From Spirodela intermedia (taxonomy: Eukaryota > Streptophyta > Magnoliopsida > Alismatales > Araceae), in assembly GCA_902729315.2 (NCBI GenBank), contig LR746268.1:1419501-1483500 (forward strand): a stretch of 64,000 nucleotides of DNA. The letters run 5' to 3'. This document shows, one piece after another, positions 1 through 11,562 of this stretch. The position numbers and the translations under genes were made by a program. Each line of letters opens with the position of its first letter. Position 1 is the stretch's first letter. A model generated the notes under the pieces. That model made no database searches and was not told the DNA's origin. It saw nothing but the letters and a program-made list of their open reading frames with translations.

Positions 1-780
1 TGCAAGAAATAAAACCACTTACCAAGATTAGTACCAAGAGGAGGGAGATGCTGCTGTGCCACCTCCTAAATTTAGTTTCACTACCTTCTTGATGATCTCC
101 TTCATGCTTAGTTTTTTTAATCACTTGTACATGCACTCACTCCTATACTCTCATATATTGAAGAAGAAAACACAAACTTTCATTTATCAAAATGAAGAGA
201 AAAGAGAGGATTCAAGGATACCATTTCACTCAGCCAGACAAGTATTAGAATATCCGTAAGAATAAGAGAAAGGAGAGAGAATATTTACATTAAATATGAC
301 ATATTTGGATACTCAAAATTTCCCTAGATGTTGTTGGATCTTTCTCTAAATGCCACCCATGTCTTTCTCCTCCTTTTTCCTATATTTTTAAATTTAGAAA
401 ATGTCCACCATAAAAAAGGCAGCAGCTGACTGATGGTGCACTTTTGAAGGCACCACTTGACCAGCCTAATGGGTTAGTTACCACATTTGAAATGATCTGA
501 AATGAGTGGTGAGAGATGCCACTACCATCCCCAATCATGCAGATCATAAAAACTCAAGAATTATCATCAGAAATAATCAACTAAAGTCATAAAGAGTGTG
601 CAATTAATGAACTTAAGTATATATGCATGAAATGCATGAATGTGACAAAGTATTATGATAACATGCACTAAATAATCAATGTATATACATAAATAAGATA
701 GTAATAGGCATAATGCAATATATGAATGCATGTTATCAACATTTACCCTCATACTATTTCATACTTCCTTAAATTGATTT
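1..780. other. AT-rich intergenic, nothing recognised
   Basis: No exon-like stretch, RNA gene or repeat could be recognised. Short open frames here (56-259 plus, 567-752 minus) have no family resemblance and are chance ORFs in AT-rich DNA. The segment could hold the missing 3' part of the antisense LINE that lies to its right, but no reverse transcriptase motif was seen. Confidence 0.5.
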
Positions 781-1059
781 ATTTTGATTTTATTTTTTAT
801 TGTAGCATGGAAGAACTTAGTGTTACTATCACCCTCTTTAAGCTATTGAGTTTTCTTTTTTTTTTAAGGAAGATTTCATATTATATTATGGTACACTTCT
901 AGGTTAGTTTTGCATAATTCCTTCCATCTTCTTTTTGTCTATTCATCCTAAATTTTCACTCATAGGTTTTTAATAACATGATTAGCCCTTCACTACTATT
1001 AGTACCTTTGAATACATTTTCGTTTCACCATTTTATACACCTGATTTTGTATGTAAAAT

Positions 1060-3330
1060 ATATCATTGGGTAGTCAAGTATTGATCAATTCTATCTACTT
1101 GCCACAAATTTCATAAATATATCATTGTGATAGACCCACATGGTCTGAAATCTAAAAGGTGCCCCTCCATTCTATTTTTTAATATCATTCAATTGAATGA
1201 GTATAGGTGCATGGTCTGAACATAATTCTATAAGATAATTTACTATGTAGTTGATTTGTATCTAAGTCTAGTTATTCATTAAACATCTATTTAATCTTTG
1301 ATATATTCTATTAATGTTTTTGGCCCCATTAAACCAAGTCATTTTATTACCATTGTGAATGGGTTTGATGGGACCTATCTTCTGAATTATATCACTCATG
1401 TAGTTTAAATTAGGTGTGGCTCATCCTACTTTTTCTATTGAGTATTGAATAACATTGAAGTTTCCACTATAAATCTAGGGAGTGTTACTATTTTTGACAT
1501 TTCAATAAGCATTTCTAAAGTTGCCTTATCCTTACAAATATAGAGGATGCATATAGTATAGTGAGGGTGGATTTTTTCTTTGTCATTTTAACTAATTTTG
1601 AAGGTGGAGAATTGATTAGAATCTATGATATGTGTAACTGAAATCTCTTCTTTTTAAAGAACTCATTTTTTTCCTTATTCATTTGTTGTCATGTGATCCA
1701 TGTATAAATCACTTCTTATCTTATCTGTCCTTGATTGATCAACTATGGGTTGAATCAGCCATAACTATTGTAAATTATGTTGTTGTACTATTTTCTTAAC
1801 TCTACCTCTTGTAGAGAGATTCCCAATCCCCTTACAATGTTATATTTTTTGATTAATCATTGATGTTCCCCATAAAACAAGATAATCTCCAAAGATTTAC
1901 ATGAGATCCTCTTTTTTCAACTAACTCTCTATTTCCTCTCCTTAGTTGTTTTTTTAGTTCTTGTTTACTTGTTGCCATGAAGAGTTACCATTGTCTTGAT
2001 TCTATATATTCACACCCTTTTCTAATTCTGACCTTGAAATTATTCCATCACTAATCTATTTTTTCTTTTTTTGTTTGTCTCTTCATATAATTTACTTATG
2101 GCTCTTTCCCCCTCATAGTTGATTGATTATTCTGACCTTGATCTTCTTCCAAATACAATAACCCTTATTTCTTCTGATATGGATAATATGCTTTTATTGA
2201 TCCTAATTGTCATTGGATCTAAGAGAGTTCTGCCATCTAATTTTCTATTACTATTTGTGGTTTATATACTCTTATTTCTCCTTTTCTAGATATGTTTTTT
2301 CTTTGACTATTTCTCACTAATAATTTCTATGTAAAGTTGTGGGTTGTAGCTTTGGTCGGGGGTTTGTGTTAAGGCTTTCTTTCTCTTCAGCTCTTATAAT
2401 ATAGTTATTTTTCCTCTAGTTATTGTCTCCCTTCCTCCTAAGTTATAGTTTTAGCTTTATGGCTAAGGGTTATACTTAAAGTCTATAGGAGTTCCATCTT
2501 TCTCTTCTTTCTCATTTTCCCTGGTCATCTAAAATTTTCATTTTCTCCTCATAATTACCTTCTTGATTTCTTTGCATGTCTTCCTTCAATGTACCTTTCA
2601 TCTTTTTCATGTTTTTCTCTTGTATTTTGGTCTTACTCCCTATATTCTCCCACTATTTTGTTTTTTTATGCCCTCATCTCATTTCTTCCAACCTTGAATA
2701 TTTTTTATTTATTATAAAGCCTTTTATTTATCCACCAAAGGGTAGATTCTTTATTATGTTGTTAGTCAACAGTCCTATATCCTTCAATATTGGGTGCTGC
2801 GATTTTTTTTTATTCTTCTTTTTCTAGTTTTCCTATATTTTCATCTTATATTTGGGCTCTAATTGTCCTTGTTCTTCATGTTGTAATATAATCCTCCTTC
2901 TTTCCTTAGGACAATTTTGTTTTGATGTTGATAGTTTGATTCTTCTCTTGGTTTTTTCCTCTTGCAATTAATATCAGCATGTCCAATTGATATCATCTTA
3001 TAGTGGGAGCAAAAATGTGCCATATTCTCCACAATTACCTCTTATTTAATACATTCATTCTTCCCATTAAGAATCATAACATATTCTGATACAAGTTGTC
3101 AACTTCTGCATAAGCTTGTGCATATCTTGGCCTGATAAATTATTTTACATTCTTATTGATACATATTGATTTTCCTATCATTGAAGTAATGGATATGGGT
3201 TTAATACATGGGTCCTCAGCCCTAGAAAACCAATCCATATTGGTGTTAGTGTAAATTCTACTTAGGGCTAGAAGGATGAGGATCAATTGAAGGTTCTCAT
3301 TAAGCCACTCTTTATGTTCCAAAGAGATCT
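1060..3330 (-). mobile_element. Decayed LINE (non-LTR) retrotransposon, 5' half
   Basis: Read on the minus strand, fragments of a plant LINE appear in the expected order. First, at about 3140-3322, comes a stretch ending in ISITSMIGKSICINKNVK, which resembles the gag-like ORF1 domain of plant LINEs. Next, at 2964-3010, is a damaged zinc knuckle (CSHY...GHADINC, with one Cys changed to Tyr). Then, between about 1850 and 1199, comes an AP-endonuclease domain: GIGNLSTRGRVKKIV near 1800, YSGNFNVIQYSIEKV near 1460, TWFNGAKNINRIYQRLNR near 1320 and the catalytic SDHAPIL at 1199-1219. Stops and frameshifts interrupt every part, so it is inactive. No reverse transcriptase was found to the left, so the copy is either truncated or too decayed to read. 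Element ends were not defined. Confidence 0.72.
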
Positions 3331-4075
3331 ACTCCACATTAAATGAAAAGTCAGCTTCTAAGGGAAATCATATGATTACATGTTGGGGATCAATTGTCCT
3401 TACTATAATTTTTTTGGTTAAATTTTCCTTATGTTTTGAACTCTTTTTTAATCTCCATCAACATAGGCCATCCATAGGTGAATTTTCTAGTAATAGAATT
3501 TTTAAAGGGTTTTTGAAAGCTCCTTCACTTTCACATTTGTAAATGTTACTATCCTAATACCACTCTTAAAAAATAATCTTTGAAGGATGATATATATAAA
3601 ATTTTTAGAGTAAGTTGTGTGGATTTAGTGGCTGCTACATAGGATATTGAGTGGTTGATCTTAGCAAGTAATTATTCCTTGTTGTCTCATTTTCCTTCCT
3701 CAAAGTTTGGTGTACTAGATGTTGGCTATTTTTTATCTTCTACATGTCCACTTACAGCCTTCTCATTGTCTACCTCTCCCCATAATATTTTTTTATTTTT
3801 ACTTGTCAAACCTATTCTTTCTAATGATTGTTTAATTTTTAGCTTCCATGTTCTCTAAGAAACTTTTAAATGTGACATTAAAACCTTTTTTCTATTATAT
3901 GAGTGAAAATAATTCAAAAAATTAAATTTGAGTTTAGATTGGACCACCTTTTATCTTGTGGATAAGAGCTTCTTTGGATTTGTTCATGTTATGCATTATT
4001 TCTTTTCTTTTCATCCTCTTCTCTACTCTTACATTTGACTCTAATGTTCTTTTGGTGAGGTTGAAGTCATATATG
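3330..4075. other. T-rich intergenic, possibly LINE leader
   Basis: Pyrimidine-rich on the plus strand with no readable domain. It lies upstream of the antisense LINE ORF1, so it may be 5' sequence of that element. No boundary or target-site duplication was seen. Confidence 0.3.
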
Positions 4076-4780
4076 ATGTAGGACAGGGCGAGAACCTTTG
4101 TACCTGATCAATGAAACTCAAAACTTGAGATGGAGCAGTCGGAAGGAAATCTGATAAGAATGTATGGGCCCTAGACGTTAGGTCTGACCACTTAACCTAA
4201 GTATAGGCAGGCGTACCAACATCAACTATCAGCTCAAGACAATTCAAAGAAACACTCGATGATGGTAAGTGTGAGACCCTCTCGATTTACGTTCGGACAG
4301 ACAGTGGAATGGTCGTCATGAAGTAACTTAGGACTGCAGCTCACAAACAGTGATGAGTCTAACATAGCGTTAGACGTCACAATCCTATAACATGTCTTAT
4401 CCTGTCTATGTTTTCCTGATGGTGGTAGAAATGAGCCGATAAACCCTTCAAAAGATAATTAAACTTAAGTAAGAAGGGGTACGAGCTAACCTTCGGGCTG
4501 CGTAGCCCGAGGGTTCGTGACGGAGCGGAGACTTGACGTAAGTAGAGACGTCCGGTGAAGAACAATGCTCAGCGTCGACAGTCGGTCCTGGTCGAGAGTC
4601 GTAGTAGTCATCGTCATAAGGCATGGCACGGTTGACATGGGCGTGGGCCTGTTGGTGGTCTCAAGGGCACGCTAGCGGGCACATGCGGCAAGCCGCGCGG
4701 TGTGCCTTGGAGCACATAGGCAGTGGCGTCGGGTGGGTGCACGGGCTGCAAGAGCCAACGCACGGGGCACGTGCGGCGGC

Positions 4781-4930
4781 GGTGCTTTGGCAAGAATCCC
4801 AAGCGTCAGTGGCACTTTGGTGGGAATGCCTCGCATCAGTGATGCTTTGGCAGGAATGCTGAGCATCAGCGGCACTTCAGCGGGAATGCCGAGCATCCAC
4901 GGTGCTTCAGTGGGAATGTCAAGCGTTGGC
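4781..4930 (+). repeat. Five tandem 30-bp units
   Basis: Five consecutive 30-bp units start at 4781, 4811, 4841, 4871 and 4901 with no indels between them. Each has the form G-G-(C/T)-(A/G)-C-T-T followed by a GGGAATG-like core and a variable AGC(A/G)TC tail. Because 30 is divisible by three, the array reads as 10-residue repeats on either strand (for example DALAGMLSIS then GTSAGMPSIH on the plus strand). No known repeat protein was recognised. Confidence 0.85.
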
Positions 4931-5629
4931 AGTAGGGCGGATGCCCAACTATCGCCGGAAGGATCAGCCTTCTCTGGTGGCATTGGGAAGCAGAGTAGAG
5001 GATGGAGATGAACTGGCCGACGATACTAGGGAAGGTTGAGCCCTCCTAGTCTAGGCGGCTCTGGAAACGACGTGACGGCGGCTGGTCATCAATAAACTTC
5101 GGCGGGGCCTATGAGGGGCTCGTCGGCACGGCTGCAGGGTCTCTCTTGATGTCGGCGGCCGGTAGGCGTTCGTCGGCAAACGGCCAGTGATTGGGTGGAG
5201 TGGCAGATGGTGGCTCCAACGAGTTTATGGTGGAGTTCTGAAGGAAGAGGTGGCATTCGAACTAGGAGTCAACCTTCGGCAAAGTACTTGGCGATGGCTC
5301 ATAGGGAGGCGAAGCAAGCCCCTTTCTCCATGACAATGTAATGGGATTCTAGTAGAGGTGGTGGTGGTTGCAGCGGCAATCACGACCATTTTGTCTGGTG
5401 ACGGTGGCAATCTCATGGGTGGCAATGAAGATGTCTGGCAGCGGCAGTGGTCTCAGGTGGTGGCAGAACTTCTCAAGTAGTAGTGTCACGATGAACGAAG
5501 TCCTCAAAGGGCATCGACGGCCTTCCTCTCCCTCTTTCCCTCCCTATCCTAGGTCACGAAGAAGACAACTCACAAATGATAATCTCTCACAAAATTCGGC
5601 GCTTTCTTTTTTTGAGGGGGAGTCCTACC

Positions 5630-5645
5630 TCTCCTTATATAGGGC
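5630..5645 (-). promoter_or_regulatory. Candidate minus-strand TATA box
   Basis: On the minus strand the sequence reads CCCTATATAAGGAGAGG, a good plant TATA context. GGCCCA/TGGGCC motifs are dense just upstream (5640-5990) and an A-rich start-like stretch lies about 30 bases downstream. It probably belongs to the repeat-like block rather than to a host gene. Inference only. Confidence 0.35.
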
Positions 5646-6834
5646 CCACAAGTGGGCTAAGGGGAGGTGGGCCCACTTGAGGCCCTCAAGCCCATAAGCC
5701 ACAAAAAGGCTACAAAAGGGGGTTATTGGGCCTCTAAAAGAGAGACCCAATAAGCTCCCCTAAAAGGAGAAAGAGGAGGGCCCTCACATGGTACTTAAGT
5801 GGGCCTCAAATGAAGACTCAAATAAGCCTCAAAAGAGGCCCAAAAGGAAAGAAACATAGCCCTTAGGATTTTAATTAGGCCTCGAAAGAGAGACCCAATA
5901 AAACCCTAAAGAAAGGGAGACACAAATAACAACACACACACATAGAATTGGGTCCACTAACACACAAACACGAGGCCCAACAAGTCAAGGTGAAAATACA
6001 AAGATAGATAAAGGTGAGCTTGAGTTCATCGTCATTGCGGAGGTGGAATGTCATTGTCCCGAAGGGCTAGGCCGTGTAGCGAAAGCCAAGCTCCTTCGTC
6101 TTTGCACGTCGATCAGGCTAAACTCGGACTGCCGGTGTCTCTTGAGCTGATGGAGACAGGTCCCACTCACCATCAATATATTAAGTTTCTTTCATGCTCC
6201 TCTTGTCACAAGCTACCTCATGCCAACTTCTAGTGGAGTTTTTACTTCTCAACACCTCCTTATGCTTGAGCTTAGATGAGACGGGGCTCCACTATGACCT
6301 CTATAATGTCATTCTTCTCATCTTGAAGTGGTATGTTCTTCCTCCCTAGCAGAGTCTCTTGGGGTGGGATCTCTGAAAACTACATAGGCTATTCCTCCAC
6401 TATGATTTATTCTTCCACTAGAGTAGAGGATGTGGATGCGAACTACTTCCCCCTTTCTTTGGTCTTTTCTAGACAACTAGAAGTCTTGTACTTTGTAACA
6501 TTTACTTGGCAACTTCTAATTAGGATGTTCCCATTGCCTCCTAGACATTCCTCAATAAAATCAATTATGCGTGACGATTGAGATGTCACCCTCAATATCT
6601 CCTTTGTATCACCTTCTCCATCTAATCATGCATGTTGATCTGCACTTGTTGTTGTATTTAAATGCCTATTGTTTAATAATATTTATAACTAGGACTTAAT
6701 AAAATATTAGTATAGAAGTAAGTCTCAAGTCGTACATATAGAGATTGACTATCGTGAAAACTAATTTAATTCATATATAAAGTGATTTAAATATTATATT
6801 TTTTAAAATAAAAATAATAAAATAGAATGATGAG

Positions 6835-7080
6835 GTGAGAAAGATAAAGAAGAAAAAGAGAGAAGAAATAGCTCTCATGAAAGAGAGAGAGAGAAATCTC
6901 ATGTGAGATAGAGAGAGAAAGGTCTTATGAGAGAGAGAGAGAAAAGGAGAGAGAAGGAGATCAATCAATGGAGAGAAAGAGAGGGAGATCAATTGATCAA
7001 TCAAGAGAGAGAGATCTCATGAGAGACGGAGAGAGAAGAAAAGGTCTCACGAGTAAGGGAGAGAGAAATAAGATGATAAT
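6835..7080 (+). repeat. GA-rich purine tract
   Basis: The plus strand is dominated by AGAGAGA runs with scattered AAA, TCATGAGAG and GATCAATC interruptions. The phrase TCTCATGAGAGA recurs, making the tract partly palindromic. Minus-strand frames rich in Ser/Leu/Phe here (6771-7004) are translations of the repeat, not genes. Confidence 0.7.
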
Positions 7081-7696
7081 AAAAAAAGAGAGAAATATGG
7101 TCAACCTATTTTCATGATGACCATTACTCTTAGACGAATGTGCGTTTGAGAATTTACACACATGACATGAGGTTAGAAATAAATGTCTGCACATTGTTTA
7201 AATAATTCAATGATCATTAAGTAGTCTTTAATCTTGTTGATTTCACATTCAAAAAAAAAAAACATGTTATTTGCAAAACACCGAGAACATAAATACATCA
7301 AATTTTGACTATAAAAACTAATAAAAAAATAAGTTAAAAATAATCTTAACTTGATCTCAAATGAGTTTTGGAGGATTTAAAAGAAGAATAAAGATCATTC
7401 ATCAAGTTTTGAATTAGTTTTACTCATTTTAATTGAAATATGTATGAAATAAAAATAACTTGTCATAAAATATAAATAAATAAATAAAATACATAAATAA
7501 ATACTGAAAGTAAGAAATAAATTATTGTCTAAGTTTAGTTTACCTCTTGGACAACTAGAGACACCAATGTGGCAGCTAAGTTTTGTTCGGACATGTGACA
7601 CCACATCGAAAGTCACATAATATCATCTAGAAGTATTGTGTTGCTTGTTGGAGAGATCTATCAAAAGTAAGGGTCGACCACACTATCACCGTCATT

Positions 7697-8400
7697 TAGG
7701 GGGAGAATGTAAGAGTTAACTACTAGTTGAAGGCCTTAAGTGAAATCAGGGGAGGAAGGAATGAGCTTGTCGATCATTGGAGGCATTGATCGTGTGAAAG
7801 GAGGAAAGAACGGATTGTCATACTCGCAACTACCATCGAGATTTTAAGGATAATTGATAATGTCTATTTTATTAGATAATAATCAATTATTATATTTATA
7901 TCCTTGACGATGCTATGTGTGAAAACTTAAGTTCTCAATATCGTGGCACTTCACAAGCCACTGGATCAAATGTGCTTGGTCACGTGGTGCATTAAACAAC
8001 ACATGATCAACCCCCCATAAACCACTATTGACTGAGAACTTAAATCCCTAGTATCGTGGCACCTCCTTAGCCATTAGATCATCATTTATGGCTATGTGTG
8101 TGCTGAGCTATGTCGGATTCATAAATTGTTGATGGATTACTTTACGTATTTGGTATCATGACGACTTACCCATCGTAGGATCTAACTTATTGGATGACGT
8201 GACTCACTAAACACTACTAAATGACACCATGCTCCAAACGGCAATTGAGCTAAATATAAATCATTAGAATATTTCAACAATTGAGCTAAATATAAATCAA
8301 AGTTACATTCTCTCAGTAGAGATCTTTTCTCTTAAAATAAAATAATACTCAAGACCACCTTAGGAGAAGGTAAAAAGTGATCTACTCTTGTGCACACATG
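7697..8400 (+). mobile_element. Possible LTR start after a polypurine tract
   Basis: The sequence TTTAGGGGGAGAA at about 7695-7708 followed by TGTAAGAG matches the usual end of a Ty3/gypsy internal region and the TG of a 3' LTR. The following 700 bp contains an internal near-repeat (a phrase ending in TCGTGGCAC near 7942 and again near 8058). No coding remnant was seen to the left and no LTR end was fixed, so this is a weak call. Confidence 0.25.
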
Positions 8401-8479
8401 TGTGTACAATGCTCATTACTTCACAACTAGTTGGCCACTGAGATGTGGCAAGAGAGTGACGCACACATGTGCGAAATGA

Positions 8480-8545
8480 GTCCTCTACCACTCGAGCCCA
8501 GGTCGTGGTCCCTTAATCTAAGTCTACCCACTAAACTACAACACC
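8480..8545 (-). mobile_element. tRNA-derived SINE-like head (Au-SINE-like)
   Basis: On the minus strand TAGTTTAGTGGGTA (8525-8538) resembles an RNA polymerase III A box. CCTGGGCTCGAGTGG (8488-8502) resembles the B box and its CCTGGGTTCGAGTCC context in plant Au-type SINEs. The spacing of about 30 bases and the intervening GGGACCACGA also fit. Only the head is recognisable. The tail and target duplications were not identified. Confidence 0.42.
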
Positions 8546-9350
8546 CCTCTAGATCAATTGTCGAGTGTCAGCTTGCCAATGGATGGCAATATTTTCATAT
8601 TTTATACTTTATTTTTCTAAATAATCAAAATTATGCTAAGTATTTTAACGTCAAACTTCTAAAATTAATAATATATTATTATATTTATTCTAAAAGTTAA
8701 TAAAATAAAATAATATAACTAATTAAAACACAAAAATAACTTTAACACATGCCCACCCCCCATAGTTGTTAGACATGGTGGGAGTGTGATGAGAAAAAAT
8801 GAGAGTACTTAGCTTCATAGTAGGCTACTCAAGTATCATGGGCCATTAACTACCCTATTGAAGAAAAACAACTTCAAATGAGCAAAGGTTGAAGAGTAAA
8901 TATTTTGAGTGATGAAAATAATGATGTGTTCATCATGAGTGTTCACTCTACCCAACTTTGTAGAAGTTTTCAAGATAGAGGCAGACACTTGAGGTCTTAA
9001 TGTAAAAATAGTGACTAATATCTTACAATAGTTAAGCCCTCTTAACATGAAATCAAGTCATGCCAATATATGAGTGGGAGCTGATGGAAATTATCCTTAT
9101 GGTATAAAAGTAGTGATCTTACTTAATTGGATAGATATTTCTTATTTTTACTGACCATTATAGACCATTATAGTCATGTTTCAGTATAACTCCAACAAAC
9201 CCCCCCACAATATCAAAAGTGGGTCTTGAAGCTCATCTACTATGACTTTGAGATTTGGTAAAAGGTTGAATCAAAAAATATTGTAGCATATGTCATCTCA
9301 CCAGTTGACAGCCAACGAGCTTTAAGTGATGTTGACTAATCTACCTCCCT
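8545..9350. other. AT-rich flank of gypsy relic
   Basis: No readable domain. The part from about 9070 onwards may be decayed polymerase sequence of the gypsy element that becomes recognisable at 9360, but the reading frame is too broken to say so. A run of C at 9198-9207 is the only compositional oddity. Confidence 0.3.
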
Positions 9351-9359
9351 TAGATTTGT

Positions 9360-10665
9360 AGAATGTCTACTAAGAGGTGAACTCTGATCCAACACAACAA
9401 AATTTGAAGTGTTCTTCTACAAGATGGGATCATAGTGGCCCACTACTCCTTATCCAATGGCCTCCTCCAAAAGGGTCAAGTGGTATTGTTTGTTACCTCA
9501 TCTCTCAACCCACACTCTTGAATGATTACCACAATAGCATCATTGGCAATCACTTAGGTTACCTATGAACATATGAACAAATATCCTAAAACTTTTATTA
9601 ACAGGGATGAAAGAAGTTATTCATGAGTTTGTGGCAATGTCCATTGTGCCAAAGATACAAAAATGAATGTATCTCACTTGTTGGTCTGCATTAATCACTC
9701 CCCATTCCAAAGCAAGTGTGAGATTACCTTACCATGGATTTCATCAAGGGCTTGTCACCCTCCCAAGATAAGAATTCTCTTTTAATAGTAGTAAACATAT
9801 TGATAAGTATGGACGTTTTGTGATGCATCATCACCCATATTCTGTGAATAATATTGTTGAAGTCTTCATCCAAGAGATCATACAACTACAAAGGACTAAC
9901 TTGAAATGGAACACAGACATCCATCCTCAAATAGACAGCTAATTTGAGTGTCAACAAGTGTCTGGAAACAAGCCTCACCATTGAAGTGAGTGGTTGGTGT
10001 GGGCCAAGCTGCATTACAATTCCATAATTCATCATTCCTTTCAAATTACCCCTTTCCATGTTTTGCATGGTAGAGACCTGCCCCAATTGTCTACTTTGGT
10101 TCTCTACATGTGAAAACACATATATTGATAGACCTCCTCAGAACATGGGACAAGATGATGGGCACCATCAAGCCAACCTAACCCATGCACAAACATGCAT
10201 AAAACAATTGGCAGATCATCATTGTCAGGACATTGAGTTCAATGCAGGTGATCATGTCTATTTGAAGCTTCAGCCATAGCATATGAAGACATTTGCAAAA
10301 AGGTGGAATGAGTGGCTTGCCTCAAAATTCTTTGGACCTTTCACAATCGTGAAGCACATCAGATCAACAACCTATTGTCTGGAACTCCCAACCACAACCT
10401 AAATCCACCTTGTCTTCCACATCTCACAGCTCAAGTGCACATTATGGTCATAGAACAAACTGCCAACCTCTTGTGGTGACTTGCAATGGGTGATGCAACC
10501 AGGCAAAGTCCATGATGTTAGACACTCTCGATGATGGCTTGAAAGTCCTCATTAGCTGGCATGACCTTCCCTCCTTCGAGATGACATAGGAGTCGGCAAC
10601 CCAAATTGCACAACTCTACCAGATCTACACCTTGGGGACTAGGTGCCACAAGTAGTGGGGGGTAA
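9360..10665 (+). mobile_element. Broken Ty3/gypsy integrase region
   Basis: The plus strand carries the 3' part of a gypsy polyprotein in the right order. An integrase zinc-binding segment is near 9511-9600 (NDYHNSIIGNHLGYL). The catalytic-core start is near 9728-9805 (LTMDFIKGLSPSQDKNS, LLIVVN). The core C-terminal part is near 10003-10090 (HYNSIIHHSFQITPFHVLHG). A GDHVYLKLQP motif at 10243-10278 is followed by KFFGPFTIVKHI and a VFHISQLK-like linker. A chromodomain-like VLISWHDLPSFE lies near 10540. Stops and frameshifts break each piece and the reverse transcriptase is not readable, so it is a dead fragment. The domain order and downstream polypurine tract make the family assignment firm. 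Confidence 0.82.
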
Positions 10666-10960
10666 TGTCAGACCCCCAACTATTAATGGGCCTATGGGCT
10701 ATAGATACTCACAGAAGAGACAAAGATGCAAGGCCTGTATTAGGAGCCGAGAGCCATGAAGGGGCTGACCTCTATAGAACCCTAGACTATATATGGAGGG
10801 AAATGTGAGAGGAGAAGTCACGTTTTATTTTTGGCTGAAGCCAAGGAGAGCAGTGGAGCCTTGTATTAGTTTATTTTGCTGGAGAATATCTATTCGTCCT
10901 TTTTTCTTATGCCTTTCATGTCCTAACTCTTGTGGCAGTAGTAGAGTCTCCACAGAAGCT
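10666..10960 (+). mobile_element. 3' LTR start of the gypsy relic
   Basis: A polypurine tract (AGTAGTGGGGGGTAA, 10651-10665) is followed directly by TGTCAGACCC, the standard TG start of an LTR. A TATA box (GACTATATATGG, near 10785-10796) sits where an LTR promoter would be. The right end is not fixed: no CA terminus with a target duplication could be chosen, and no matching 5' LTR lies in the window upstream. Confidence 0.5.
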
Positions 10961-11562
10961 CACCATCATAATGAATTCTATGATCACAATATCCACATTA
11001 GATGCCATGTTCATAATAAGCTCCTACATAGCAAAACTTTGACGTGCCAAGGAAGGGTATGGAAAGCCAAATGGGTATACCAGGGGTGGGCATTACAAAA
11101 CCTAATGAACATCCTATTTATAAAGGATCATCTCATCCATAGTTCTAAAAATAGCAGCATAAATCCAGTCAGACCAGTAAAAAGTAAGATCACTAGAAGA
11201 AAATTTTTCTCAGCTTGCATGCCCCACAGCATAAAGGCCCACTCATGGGTTCAAGCATTCTGGCCAAAGGCTACCACATGAATATATAGGAATACGTATT
11301 TTAGATGTAGATTTATATAATATGTGAATGTGTACAGATTGCTGGTGGGATTGCAGACTCAATATAAGAAATATTGACAAGCAGGATTATCAGAGGTAAA
11401 ACTGCAAAGAATATGTCAGTATCAAGAGTGTTGCATTTAAACAACATCATGGACTGCAAAATTTGATCAGAATTGAGAAGATTTGGATGCACGAACAAGG
11501 ACAAAACAGCTCCTAGAACGACAATAAATTTAAGAGGAAGTTATCCTTTATGGGGCAAAAGA
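10960..11562. other. 3' flank of the methyltransferase gene
   Basis: Intergenic sequence between the gypsy LTR and the stop codon at 11563. The part next to the gene must include its 3' untranslated region (minus strand), but no clear polyadenylation signal was singled out. The 162-residue plus-strand frame here (10793-11281) starts inside the LTR and has no family resemblance. Confidence 0.4.

Larger units (their letters stand above)
4075..6560 (-). mobile_element. GC-rich repeat-like block, possible non-autonomous LTR element
   Basis: A sharp rise in GC content against AT-rich flanks marks this block. It contains five tandem 30-bp units (4781-4930), GGCCCA/TGGGCC-rich sequence (5640-5990) and a minus-strand TATA-like box (5634-5642). 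Overlapping open frames occur on both strands (4623-5011 plus, 4614-4983 minus, 5368-5697 plus), but none resembles a known protein and they shadow each other. The promoter-like layout reading leftwards suggests an LTR or leader of a retroelement. I could not find paired terminal repeats, a primer-binding site or target duplications, so the class is a guess. It could also be a decayed gene fragment. Confidence 0.3.

Noticed and set aside
4614-5011. Overlapping open frames on both strands as a possible gene
   Set aside because: High GC makes stops rare, the frames mirror each other, and none resembles a known protein. Recorded only as a repeat block.
6771-7194. Ser/Leu/Phe-rich minus-strand frames as membrane peptides
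   Set aside because: They are translations of the GA-rich tract.
10793-11281. 162-residue plus-strand open frame
   Set aside because: It begins at the LTR TATA region and covers LTR and flank, with no recognisable relatives.
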